Position numbers and translations under genes: made by a program. This document shows, piece after piece, positions 51,049 to 59,025 of a stretch of 64,000 nucleotides of DNA. Below the pieces are notes generated by a model. The model was not told where the DNA came from. It saw only the letters and a list, made by a program, of their open reading frames with translations, and did not search any database. Origin of the DNA: Mycobacterium sp. Root265 (GTDB taxonomy: Bacteria; Actinomycetota; Actinomycetes; Mycobacteriales; Mycobacteriaceae); the NCBI RefSeq assembly GCF_001428895.1, contig NZ_LMJA01000004.1, positions 99,787 through 163,786 of the forward strand, read 5' to 3'. Positions within the stretch are counted from its first letter, which is position 1; every line of letters starts with the position of its first letter.

Positions 51049-52251
51049 TCAGGCGGCGGCGTTGCCCGCTTTCCACTGCTCCCACGGGATGTTCCAGTCA
51101 CCGAGACCGTCGGTACCCGGCAGCGTCGGCCCGACGGTGTTCACCACCTCGACGATATCCCCGCGTTTGGTGTTGTCGTAGAACCACTTCGCGTTCTCGG
51201 TGCTGGCGTTGAGGCAGCCGTGGCTGACGTTGGCCCGGCCCTGACTGCCCACCGACCAGGGAGCGGCGTGCACGAAGATCCCGCTGTAGGACATCCGGGT
51301 GGCCCACTTGACCTCGGTGCGATACCCGTCGGGTGAGTTCACCGCCACGCCGTAGGTCGACGAATCCATCACCATGTCCGCCAGGCGTTCGGCCACGATG
51401 TAGGTGCCGTGGTCGGTGGGTGTCTTGTCCTTGCCCATCGAGATCGGCATCGTCTTGGCCACTTCGCCGTTGACGCGCACGGTCAGCGTCTTGGTGGCGT
51501 CATCGGCGGTGGCGATGACCTCGTCGCCGATGGTGAATCGGGTGGTGGCATCGTCCTGGCCGAACAGGCCATCGCCGAGATCCACGCCGTAGGTCTTCAC
51601 CTGCACCTCGACGATGGTGCCGGGTTTCCAGTATTGCGCGGGCCGCCAGCGGACCTCGCGGCCGCTGAGCCAGTAGAACGCCCCCTCGACCTCCGGGGTG
51701 GTGGTCACGGTGATGGCGCGTTGCGCGGCCACCCGATTGGGGATGACCTCATCGAAGGTCACCGAAATGGGCTGGCCCACACCGACCACCGCGCCGTCAT
51801 CGGGCATGACGTAGGGCATCGCCAGATTCTGCGGGGAGTGTGTCTCGAAGGTCGCGCTGGTGTGGGTCACCCCGCCCAATCCGAAGGCGTCGGCGTCGAG
51901 CGTGTATTCCTTGTTGTAGCCCAGTGGTTCGGCGGAACGCCAGGAGACGCCGTCGGCGCTCAGTTCGCCGTCGACGACCCGGCCCTGGGCATTCACCAGT
52001 GTCACCTCGCCGAGCACACCGGCCTCGACGCTGACGGTCACCGGTTCCTCCACCGACACGCCGATGTCGCCGTCGGTGACCGAGGCCTGCAATGTCGGTA
52101 CCAACAAGTCCCCGTACGGCGTGCCCTTGTCCGTCACCGTCTGTGCTTGCGGCGGGGCCGGTGCCGAGGTGCAGGCACTCAACCCCAACACGACCGCCAC
52201 GACGGTCAGCAGAGCCAGAGCCGCGGTTGCCGATGTCGCCCGCCTCATCAC
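51049..52251 (-). CDS. L,D-transpeptidase lipoprotein, LdtMt2-like
   Basis: A 400-residue exported lipoprotein that forms 3-3 peptidoglycan cross-links, a reaction insensitive to most penicillins. The signal peptide ends in lipobox LSAC (Cys27). Two Ig-like domains precede the YkuD catalytic domain, whose nucleophile Cys346 lies in SHGCLN, followed by the 54-residue end also found after the catalytic Cys in M. tuberculosis LdtMt2. Long stretches such as [15 protein letters not shown] and [18 protein letters not shown] closely follow LdtMt2. It is divergent from the DsbA-like gene, with a BlaI-type dyad between, and convergent with the M56 gene. Confidence 0.95.
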   Translation of the reverse strand: MMRRATSATAALALLTVVAVVLGLSACTSAPAPPQAQTVTDKGTPYGDLLVPTLQASVTDGDIGVSVEEPVTVSVEAGVLGEVTLVNAQGRVVDGELSADGVSWRSAEPLGYNKEYTLDADAFGLGGVTHTSATFETHSPQNLAMPYVMPDDGAVVGVGQPISVTFDEVIPNRVAAQRAITVTTTPEVEGAFYWLSGREVRWRPAQYWKPGTIVEVQVKTYGVDLGDGLFGQDDATTRFTIGDEVIATADDATKTLTVRVNGEVAKTMPISMGKDKTPTDHGTYIVAERLADMVMDSSTYGVAVNSPDGYRTEVKWATRMSYSGIFVHAAPWSVGSQGRANVSHGCLNASTENAKWFYDNTKRGDIVEVVNTVGPTLPGTDGLGDWNIPWEQWKAGNAAA

Positions 52252-52292
52252 AGTGTTCCTGCCGTCCGTCGAAGTGCCCTTGCGCTAACATC

Positions 52293-52311
52293 CTACGTAG
52301 TAACTACGTAG
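52293..52311. promoter_or_regulatory. Candidate BlaI operator between ldt and dsbA-like gene
   Basis: CTACGTAGTAACTACGTAG consists of two copies of the self-complementary octamer CTACGTAG separated by TAA; the whole is a palindrome apart from its central base. On the - strand a TTGACG -35-like element (52322-52317) lies directly upstream of it, so binding would block the transpeptidase promoter. Confidence 0.7.
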
Positions 52312-52367
52312 ATGCACGTCAACGCGTGTGCGGGGCGACGCGAGCGGTGCATCGGGGAAGAGAAACC

Positions 52368-53027
52368 GTGTTGAAGACCCGCGCCGGCCGCGCCTGGGTG
52401 ACCGCATTCGCCGTCCTGGTGATCCTTGCGGTGGGTGTCGTGCTACTGGCCACCCGCGGCGAGGACGATCGCGACGCGCAGGCATCGGACACCGGCGCGG
52501 TGCAGGTGGTGCGCGACAGCAGCCACCGCCTGAACGCTCCGCAGGACGCGACCGTGACATTCGTCGAATTCCTGGACTTCGAATGCGAGGGCTGCCGGGC
52601 CGCCTATCCGATCGTCGAACAGCTGCGCACCGACTACGGTGACCGCGTCGAGTTCGTGCTGCGGTACTTCCCCTTGTCGGGTCACTTCAACGGCGAACGC
52701 GCCGCGCGTGCCGTGGAAGCCGCAGCGCAGCAGGGCCGGCTTGAAGCGATGTACCGAAAGATGTTCGACACCCAGGCCGAATGGGGCGAGCAGCGCACGC
52801 CCGCCGATGACGTCTTCCGCGGTTTCGCCGGCGATCTCGGCCTGGACCTGGCGGCCTTCGACGCCGCCTACAACGACCCGGCCACCCTGGAACGCATCCG
52901 GGTCGACCAGCGTGACGGCGAAGCGCTCGGTGTGATGGGTACACCCACCTTCTTCGTCAACGGCGAGCAGATTCCCGTACAGAGATCAGAAGACCTGCGC
53001 AACGCCATCGACAGCGCGCTGGGGTGA
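52368..53027 (+). CDS. DsbA-like thioredoxin-fold oxidoreductase, membrane-anchored
   Basis: A 219-residue protein with an N-terminal membrane anchor (about 9-28) and an extracytoplasmic DsbA-type domain. The active site is C73-E-G-C76 in FLDFECEGCRAAYP and the cis-Pro is in MGTPTFFVNG (P193). GTG 52368 has GGGGAAGAG five bases upstream. The stop overlaps the GTG of the serine-hydrolase gene, so the two are co-translated. It probably oxidises or isomerises disulfides in exported proteins. It is distinct from the DsbA at 60117 (CPHC). Confidence 0.88.
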   Translation: MLKTRAGRAWVTAFAVLVILAVGVVLLATRGEDDRDAQASDTGAVQVVRDSSHRLNAPQDATVTFVEFLDFECEGCRAAYPIVEQLRTDYGDRVEFVLRYFPLSGHFNGERAARAVEAAAQQGRLEAMYRKMFDTQAEWGEQRTPADDVFRGFAGDLGLDLAAFDAAYNDPATLERIRVDQRDGEALGVMGTPTFFVNGEQIPVQRSEDLRNAIDSALG

Positions 53028-53839
53028 CACCCGCACGTGCCCTGGTGGCGGTCTGGATGCTGTGCGCGGGCCTCATCGCCGCTCCGGTGGCCTCGGCGAA
53101 CTGCGATACCTCGGACCCGCAATGTGTGCTGCAACAGCGCGTCGCGACCGCCGAGAAGTACGTCGCGACCCGACCGGGAACGGTCGGGTTCGTGCTGCGT
53201 GACCGGGTCACCGGCGCGCGGTACCGCAACGCCGCGGCGGGGACACCGATCTGGACCGCGTCGACGATCAAACTGGCGATGGTGGCCGACCTGCTCACCC
53301 GCGAACAGGCCGGGACGTTGCGTCTCACCGCGGCAGACCGGGATCAGATGGCCGCAATGCTGCGCAGTTCCGACAACGAGGCCGCCGACTCACTGTGGTC
53401 GCGCCACGGCGGCACCGACAACGTGTTCAATACGAACTTCGCTCGGTTCGGGATGAAAAGCGTGCGGCCCCAATCCGGTTTCGGTGACGTCTATCCGTAC
53501 TGGGGCTTTCAGAAGGGCACCGCCGACGATTTCGACGCCTTGATGAACTATGTGCTCACCGGGCTCACGCCGGCCAACGCGGCAGCGGTGGTCGCCGAGA
53601 TGCAGCGGGTGGACAGCTCGCAGCAGTGGGGTGTCTGGGGTGCCGGTGCGGCGATGACGCCGGGCAACAAGAACGGCTGGTCGCAGGAGCAGGGTGGGTG
53701 GGTGGTCAATTCTGTCGGATTCGCCGGCCCGGGCCAGCGCTACACCCTGGCCATCATGAACGGTCTCGGTGGCGACGGCGGATACGACGACGGGGTGCAA
53801 ACGACGACCGAGCTGTCCCGAATTCTGCTGGGACCGTAG
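53024..53839 (+). CDS. Secreted beta-lactamase-fold serine hydrolase
   Basis: A 271-residue exported protein with a signal peptide ending near VASA (residue 25). The class A motifs are S80-T-I-K83 (SxxK), S116-D117-N118 (SDN) and K216-N217-G218 (KTG position). The omega-loop ExxLN containing the deacylating Glu166 is not apparent between them. It may therefore acylate beta-lactams without efficient hydrolysis, or act as a peptidase or binding protein. Its mature part has only two Cys (C27, C34), which could form a disulfide supplied by the coupled DsbA-like protein. The last gene of the cassette, it ends 3 bases before a convergent tetR. Confidence 0.85.
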   Translation: MTPARALVAVWMLCAGLIAAPVASANCDTSDPQCVLQQRVATAEKYVATRPGTVGFVLRDRVTGARYRNAAAGTPIWTASTIKLAMVADLLTREQAGTLRLTAADRDQMAAMLRSSDNEAADSLWSRHGGTDNVFNTNFARFGMKSVRPQSGFGDVYPYWGFQKGTADDFDALMNYVLTGLTPANAAAVVAEMQRVDSSQQWGVWGAGAAMTPGNKNGWSQEQGGWVVNSVGFAGPGQRYTLAIMNGLGGDGGYDDGVQTTTELSRILLGP

Positions 53840-53842
53840 GGT

Positions 53843-54502
53843 TCAGCCCGCCGGCTGCCAGCCGTTCATCGCGGTGTCCATCTGATCGTCGTCGAGTGCG
53901 TTCACCGGCAGCCGGGCCTGTCCGTCGCGGTGCCGCAGACCGTCGAGCAGCAACGCGACGTAGCGGCGCCAGAGGTCGGGCTCGACATGGCCGGCCCACT
54001 CACTCACGGTGCCGGCCAGCATGCTGAGGATCGGCATATCGGTGTGGTCGGCATCGGCACGCAGATAACCATCGGCGCGGGCGCGGTCGACGAGTCGCGA
54101 GATCGGGGGCACCAGCCGAAGCCGCGCGCATTCGACCGGGTATCCGCCATAGGCGGTGCTGTAGACCATCTCGCGCAGACCGCGATCGGTTGCGGTCAGC
54201 TCACAGAGATGTTCGACGAACCACACGAAGCCGTCCCACGAGTTCTGGCGCTGCATGGCCGATTCGGCGAGCGCCACGATCTGCTCGATGGCGTTCTCGA
54301 AGATCGCGTCGAGCAGTTCCTGTTTCGTGGCGAAACGCCGATATACGGTTCCGACACCGACATTGGCATGGTGGGCGACGTCGTTGAGGGTGGCTTCCAG
54401 GCCTCGCTGCGCGAACAGGTCCCGCGCGGCATCGAGGACGCGTTGCCGATTGCGTTCGGCGTCCTTGCGCAACGCGCGGCGGGGTTCGTCGGTGGTGGTC
54501 AC
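53843..54502 (-). CDS. TetR-family regulator (second of a coupled pair)
   Basis: A 219-residue regulator. The helix-turn-helix is TLNDVAHHANVGVGTVYRRFATKQELLD (about residues 38-65). The C-terminal domain resembles TetR regulators with a YP-rich ligand pocket (YSTAYGGYPVECARL). Its GTG/ATG region overlaps the end of the upstream tetR by 4 bases. The target is not certain; the pair is divergent from the metal-hydrolase operon. Confidence 0.92.
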   Translation of the reverse strand: MTTTDEPRRALRKDAERNRQRVLDAARDLFAQRGLEATLNDVAHHANVGVGTVYRRFATKQELLDAIFENAIEQIVALAESAMQRQNSWDGFVWFVEHLCELTATDRGLREMVYSTAYGGYPVECARLRLVPPISRLVDRARADGYLRADADHTDMPILSMLAGTVSEWAGHVEPDLWRRYVALLLDGLRHRDGQARLPVNALDDDQMDTAMNGWQPAG

Positions 54503-55152
54503 GGCGGGAACACCTGTGTGATGCTGCCGGTGGCGGCGTGCGCGATGTGATCCCGCTGGGCGGCCACCGCGCCACCGAGCCAGCGCCGCAGGAATTTTCG
54601 TAGCTCGGCCGGTGGCCGGTGGGCGTCGTTGGGCGCGACGAAGAAGGACAGCATGATCCGCAGCGTGAACTCCACCAACTCCTGAAGGCTGGCTTCGTCA
54701 TAGCCGTGGGCGGCCCAGTCCACGTCGAAACGGTCGACCATGCGCATGCCGATGGCGCGGGCCTCCTCGGAGGTCAGATCCTCGGTGTGGTTGTGCGGGT
54801 AGGACTCTGAGAGCAGGATGCCCAGGTGCGGGGTGCGGCTGACCTCGTCGAGGGTGAACAGGGTGCCTTGGGTGAGCGCGTCGGCCGGGTCGTGCAGACC
54901 GCGCACGCTGTCGGCGAGACGGTCCAGAAAGGCATCGACCGAACCCATGGCCACCGCGTGCATCAGGGCATCGGAGGTGGGGAAGTAGCGGTAGACGGTC
55001 TGGCGGATGATGCCCAGTGAGTTGGCGACCTCGGCGAGGGAGACGGCCGATCCGGTGGCGCTGATCAGATCGACGGCGGCCGTGATGATGCGCTGGGTGG
55101 CCTCTTCATCGGTCTGGGGTGGGTTGCCGCCCCACCCGCGCCTGCGTGCCAT
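54499..55152 (-). CDS. TetR-family regulator (first of a coupled pair)
   Basis: A 217-residue regulator. The helix-turn-helix SLAEVANSLGIIRQTVYRYFPTSDALM is near residue 40. ATG 55152 (MARRRGWGGN) has GGGAG upstream and was preferred over an ATG at 55194. The effector domain is a different sequence from its neighbour, so the two are not a recent duplication. It is divergent from the 55247 gene, with the dyad at 55198-55227 between them. Confidence 0.92.
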   Translation of the reverse strand: MARRRGWGGNPPQTDEEATQRIITAAVDLISATGSAVSLAEVANSLGIIRQTVYRYFPTSDALMHAVAMGSVDAFLDRLADSVRGLHDPADALTQGTLFTLDEVSRTPHLGILLSESYPHNHTEDLTSEEARAIGMRMVDRFDVDWAAHGYDEASLQELVEFTLRIMLSFFVAPNDAHRPPAELRKFLRRWLGGAVAAQRDHIAHAATGSITQVFPP

Positions 55153-55197
55153 GACCAACTCCCTCTCGGCGGTACGCGACGGTAGCACGCACATGTC

Positions 55198-55227
55198 ATC
55201 ATACAGTTAGACGTAGAGTCGTATGAT
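55198..55227. promoter_or_regulatory. Candidate TetR operator
   Basis: ATCATAC (55198-55204) and GTATGAT (55221-55227) are perfect inverted arms centred on ACGT (55211-55214). The site lies between the tetR pair and the metal-hydrolase gene, 20 bp before the latter's ATG. Confidence 0.6.
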
Positions 55228-55246
55228 CGTGTGATAGTTTGCGGGC

Positions 55247-56176
55247 ATGACCAACCTCCAAGTGCGCAAGATGCGGTTCGGCTTCGCCGACCACGACGTG
55301 CCGTTCCTCTGGAATGAGACCAACCCGGCGTTCTCCGCGATGGCCAATGCGGTGTCATTTCTGGCCATCGCGTTCGAGAAGATGATCGTCACCACGATGG
55401 CCGAGGCGAAGCCGCTGCTCACCGACCCGGCCATCGCCGAGGAGGCCGACGCCTTCACACGCCAGGAGGGCCAGCACTCGATGGCCCACCGCCAGCACGC
55501 CCGCGGTCTGATCAAGGCCTACCCGGCACTCAAGGAAACCCTCGATGAGGTGATCGCGGCCTTCGACGACCTCGTGGACACCAAGCCGCTGAAGTACCGG
55601 CTCGCGTACACCGCCGATCTCGAAGCCACGTTCACGCCCGTCTTCAAACTGATGCTCGATCACGACGACACGCTGTTCGCTCCCGGCGATGACCGGGTGG
55701 CCTCACTGTTCCTCTGGCACTTCGTCGAAGAGGTCGAGCACCGTAGTTCCGCGCTGATCATCTACGACGGACTCGTCGACGACCCCTGGTACCGGATGCG
55801 GGTGGCGCCCTCGATCTTCAAGCACGTCCTCGACGTGGTCCGGTTGGCCTGCGACGGGTTCAACAAACACATTCCGCTGGAGGTGCGCAAGGTCGACGCG
55901 GTCTCCACCTTCGCCTTGGAGCGGCGCAAGAACCAGTTCCTCACCCGCATCGGGCGCCGCCCCAACTACGGGCCGCTGGCGAACGCGTTCGCCCACCTGC
56001 CCAAGCGCGAGATGGCCACCGCGATGGCCGGCATCGTGCGCAGCCAGATCCCCGGCCACAATCCGGAACACGAAAAGCTGCCCGCGCTGGCCGCGCAATG
56101 GTTCGATCGGTTCGACGCCGGATACGACGTCACCAAGTGGTACACGGCCGACAACAAGGAGGCAGCCGATGTCTGA
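55247..56176 (+). CDS. Predicted metal-dependent hydrolase (ferritin-like, PF10118)
   Basis: A 309-residue all-helical protein of the Metal_hydrol (PF10118) family. Candidate metal ligands lie in FEKMIV (E44), in FTRQEGQHSMAH (E74, H77) and in FVEEVEHRS (Glu/Glu/His), a ferritin-like diiron pattern. This suggests an oxidase or hydroxylase rather than a true hydrolase; that is inferred. It overlaps the following membrane-protein gene by 8 bases. Controlled presumably by the divergent TetR. Confidence 0.85.
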   Translation: MTNLQVRKMRFGFADHDVPFLWNETNPAFSAMANAVSFLAIAFEKMIVTTMAEAKPLLTDPAIAEEADAFTRQEGQHSMAHRQHARGLIKAYPALKETLDEVIAAFDDLVDTKPLKYRLAYTADLEATFTPVFKLMLDHDDTLFAPGDDRVASLFLWHFVEEVEHRSSALIIYDGLVDDPWYRMRVAPSIFKHVLDVVRLACDGFNKHIPLEVRKVDAVSTFALERRKNQFLTRIGRRPNYGPLANAFAHLPKREMATAMAGIVRSQIPGHNPEHEKLPALAAQWFDRFDAGYDVTKWYTADNKEAADV

Positions 56177-57311
56177 CCTGTGCGCACCGACGTTCGAGCA
56201 ACTGGCCGAACGCCTGGGATTCTCCTGCGCGGAGGCCGGCGGCCTGGTGGAACTTCGCAGCCCGTTCGGTCTTGAGAACTGGACACTGCCGGTGCTGGAA
56301 CTCACGGTGATCGCCGGCGCGATCCTGGCCCTGGTGTACGCGGTCACCCGACTCCGCCGGCACGGAGACGCGACCAATATCGCGCTGTGGTTCGGCGCCA
56401 TCGCCTATCTGCTGATCATCGAACCGCCGCTGTACTTCCCGGCGCAGTTCGGAATCTCCGAGTACGTCGACACGATGTTCGCGCACAACGTGTTCACCGT
56501 GGACTTCCTGTGGGGCCGGCTGCCGCTCTACATCGTCGCGATCTACCCGATGATGGCCACCATCGCCTTCGAGATCGTGAGAACCCTTGGGGTCTTTCGT
56601 CGTTACGGCACCCTGGTCGGCGCGGTGTGCGTCGGCTTCGTGCACCACGCCTTCTACGAGATATTCGATCACCTGGGCCCGCAACTGCGTTGGTGGGAGT
56701 GGACGCTGGATCACCCGATGAACCAGCCGTTCCTGGACTCGGTGCCGTTGCCCAGCGTCGTGGTGTTCGCCGCGCTCTGGCCGATGTCGCTGGCCTTCTG
56801 CGTGCAGTTCTTCGTCGGGCGCCACGCCGACCGGGGCCGGCGGTTCACCGGTCTACAGATCGTGTGGCGCACCGTCGTCATCGGCCTGTTGGCCTCGATC
56901 GGCACCGTGCTGCTGCCCGCACCCGCGACGGTCATCGGATCGTTCACCAACGTCACGGTGATGGGTGTGGTGTACGCGCTGGAACTCGTGGTGATCGCCG
57001 TCGTCGCGATCCCGGTGATGGTCAAACAGTGGCAGCGGCTGCGCAACACGCCGGCCGGTGCCACCGAGGCGCGGTATGCGAACCCGTTGATGGTGCGCTT
57101 CGGCGTCGGCTACCTGGCGGTCATGGCCGTGCTGTGGGTGACCGCGCTGCCCGCGTATTTCGGGTCCGTCGACGGCGTCACCGACAACGGGGACCCAGTG
57201 GGCAGTCTCTGGTACACCGCACTGTGTTTCGTCATCGCCGGCCTGAGTACCTTTGCCGCGCTGACGGTCTCGGCGGCCCAGACCCAGAAGGTGCCCGCGC
57301 CGGTGTCGTGA
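56169..57311 (+). CDS. Polytopic membrane protein of unknown function
   Basis: A 380-residue protein with about eight hydrophobic helices (roughly 40-60, 73-90, 112-135, 150-168, 195-215, 230-250, 262-285 and 305-375). Conserved-looking His/Glu positions lie in VGFVHHAFYEIFDHLGP and in the loop NVFTVDFLWGRLPLY. It is not recognised as a transporter or enzyme. Co-translated with the diiron-like protein, it may be its membrane partner, for example an electron donor or substrate carrier. Function unknown. Confidence 0.75.
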   Translation: MSDLCAPTFEQLAERLGFSCAEAGGLVELRSPFGLENWTLPVLELTVIAGAILALVYAVTRLRRHGDATNIALWFGAIAYLLIIEPPLYFPAQFGISEYVDTMFAHNVFTVDFLWGRLPLYIVAIYPMMATIAFEIVRTLGVFRRYGTLVGAVCVGFVHHAFYEIFDHLGPQLRWWEWTLDHPMNQPFLDSVPLPSVVVFAALWPMSLAFCVQFFVGRHADRGRRFTGLQIVWRTVVIGLLASIGTVLLPAPATVIGSFTNVTVMGVVYALELVVIAVVAIPVMVKQWQRLRNTPAGATEARYANPLMVRFGVGYLAVMAVLWVTALPAYFGSVDGVTDNGDPVGSLWYTALCFVIAGLSTFAALTVSAAQTQKVPAPVS

Positions 57312-57330
57312 GCTCGCGCCGAGAAGTGGG

Positions 57331-58170
57331 CTACTCGCCGGTGTAGGTGGTGGGATCCGGGCGGAACCGGGTGCCGTCGTCCAGGCCGGTCAGCGCCGCC
57401 AGGTGCTCCTCGGCCAGCTCGAAGTCGAACACGTCGAAGTTCTGCGCGATGCGTTCCGCCGAGGTCGAACGGAAAACGACCGCATTGCTCAATTGCAGAT
57501 TCCAGCGGATCAGCACCTGGGCGGGCGTCTTGCCGTACTCACCGGCGACCGAGGTGACCGTCGGGTTCTCCAGCAGCTTGCCCACGCCCAGCGGGCTGTA
57601 GGCCTGCGTGACGATGCCGTGCTCGGCATGCGCCGCGCGCAGCTCGGTCTGGACCAGTTGCGGGTGCAGTTCCACCTGGTTGACGGTCGGCACCACATAG
57701 GTCAGATCGATGATCGTCGACAGATGCTCCGGGGTGAAGTTGGCGACACCGATCGACTTGGCGAGCCCGTCGCTCTGGACGCGCATGAGTCCACCCCAGG
57801 TGTCCACGTACTTTCCGCCCTCACCGCCGGGCCAGTGGATGAGGTAGAGGTCGACGTACTCCTGACCCAGGCGCTCCACGCTGGCCCTCGCGGCATCCTG
57901 GGAGGCCTGGAATCCCAGGTCCGCGATGTCCAGTTTGGTGGTGAGGAAGATCTCGGCGCGCGGCACGCCGGAGGCCGCGATGGCCCGGCCGACACCCTCT
58001 TCGTTGCCGTAGGCGGCTGCGGTATCGATAAGGCGGACACCGATTTCCAGTGCGGCCGCGACCGCCTGCTCGGCCTCGGTGTCGGAGAGACCACCCACTC
58101 CGATGCCGAGGGCCGGGATGGTGTTCTCATCGCTCAAACCGATGTTTGGCGCCGCAGCTGCCGATGTCAT
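57331..58170 (-). CDS. Aldo/keto reductase (AKR5-like), copy 2
   Basis: A 279-residue NADPH-dependent aldo/keto reductase. The catalytic tetrad positions are in [11 protein letters not shown] (Asp, Tyr), LTTKLDIAD (Lys) and LYLIHWPG (His). The C-terminal NADPH loop is [14 protein letters not shown]. It lies 6 bp downstream of a related reductase; Rv2971 is the single counterpart in M. tuberculosis. Substrates are probably small dicarbonyls such as methylglyoxal; inferred. Confidence 0.95.
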   Translation of the reverse strand: MTSAAAAPNIGLSDENTIPALGIGVGGLSDTEAEQAVAAALEIGVRLIDTAAAYGNEEGVGRAIAASGVPRAEIFLTTKLDIADLGFQASQDAARASVERLGQEYVDLYLIHWPGGEGGKYVDTWGGLMRVQSDGLAKSIGVANFTPEHLSTIIDLTYVVPTVNQVELHPQLVQTELRAAHAEHGIVTQAYSPLGVGKLLENPTVTSVAGEYGKTPAQVLIRWNLQLSNAVVFRSTSAERIAQNFDVFDFELAEEHLAALTGLDDGTRFRPDPTTYTGE

Positions 58171-58176
58171 GTCTAC

Positions 58177-59025
58177 CTAGCCTGTCCAGTTGAAAGTCCG
58201 CGGATCCGGTCCCAGTCGGGTGCCGTCGTCGAGTGTCGCGATGGACTCGATGTCCTGCGCGGTCAGCTCGAAATCGAACACGTCGAAGTTACTCGCTATC
58301 CGGTCGGGGTTCACCGACTTCGGGATGACGATATTACCCAGCTGCAGATGCCATCTGATCAGCACCTGGGCTGGGGTTTTCCCGTGCGCTTCGGCCACAC
58401 CGACCACGGTGGGGTCACTCAGCAACGCACCCTGCCCGAGCGGGCTCCACGCCTCGGTGGCGATACCGAGCTCGGCGTGCACTTCCCGCAACTCCTGCTG
58501 GGGGAATCTGGGGTGCAGTTCCACCTGGTTCACCGCGGGCACGATGCCGGTACCGTCCACCAGGGTCCGCAGATGCTCGGGCGCGAAATTGCTCACGCCG
58601 ATGGAGCGGACCCGGCCCTCGTCACGCAGTGCGGCCAACGCCTTGAACGTGTCGACGAACTGATTGACCTCGGGCATCGGCCAATGAATCAGATACAGAT
58701 CCACGTAGTCGACGTCGAGGCGCTTGGCGCTCGCGTCGAAGGCCTTGAGCGCCTTGTCATATCCGTGCTCGGCGTTCCACAGTTTGGTGACGAGGAACAC
58801 ATCCTCGCGCGCCACGCCCTTGTCGGCGGCGGCCTTCAGGGCCTGGCCCACCTCGGGTTCGTTCTTGTAGGCCGCCGCGGTGTCGACGTGCCGGTAACCC
58901 GTCGTCAGGGCGGCCTCGACCGCCTGCCGGGTCTCCTCGGCCGGGGTCTGCCAAACTCCCAACCCGACCGTGGGGATGGAATTACCGTCGTTCAGCAACA
59001 GCGTGGGATGCGAAAGGCCAGTCAT
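58177..59025 (-). CDS. Aldo/keto reductase (AKR5-like), copy 1
   Basis: A 282-residue reductase. HVDTAAAYKNEPEVGQAL, LVTKLWNAEHGYDKAL and LYLIHWPMP supply Asp/Tyr, Lys and His; [23 protein letters not shown] is the cofactor end. It is close in sequence to the following copy but not identical, indicating an older tandem duplication. Its ATG (59025-59023) shares three bases with the ATG of lipN on the other strand (CATG), which makes at least one of the two start calls doubtful. Confidence 0.94.
   Translation of the reverse strand: MTGLSHPTLLLNDGNSIPTVGLGVWQTPAEETRQAVEAALTTGYRHVDTAAAYKNEPEVGQALKAAADKGVAREDVFLVTKLWNAEHGYDKALKAFDASAKRLDVDYVDLYLIHWPMPEVNQFVDTFKALAALRDEGRVRSIGVSNFAPEHLRTLVDGTGIVPAVNQVELHPRFPQQELREVHAELGIATEAWSPLGQGALLSDPTVVGVAEAHGKTPAQVLIRWHLQLGNIVIPKSVNPDRIASNFDVFDFELTAQDIESIATLDDGTRLGPDPRTFNWTG

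Noticed and set aside
53024-53839. Straight annotation as class A beta-lactamase
   Set aside because: SxxK, SDN and KxG are present but the Glu166 loop was not found, so only the fold is called.
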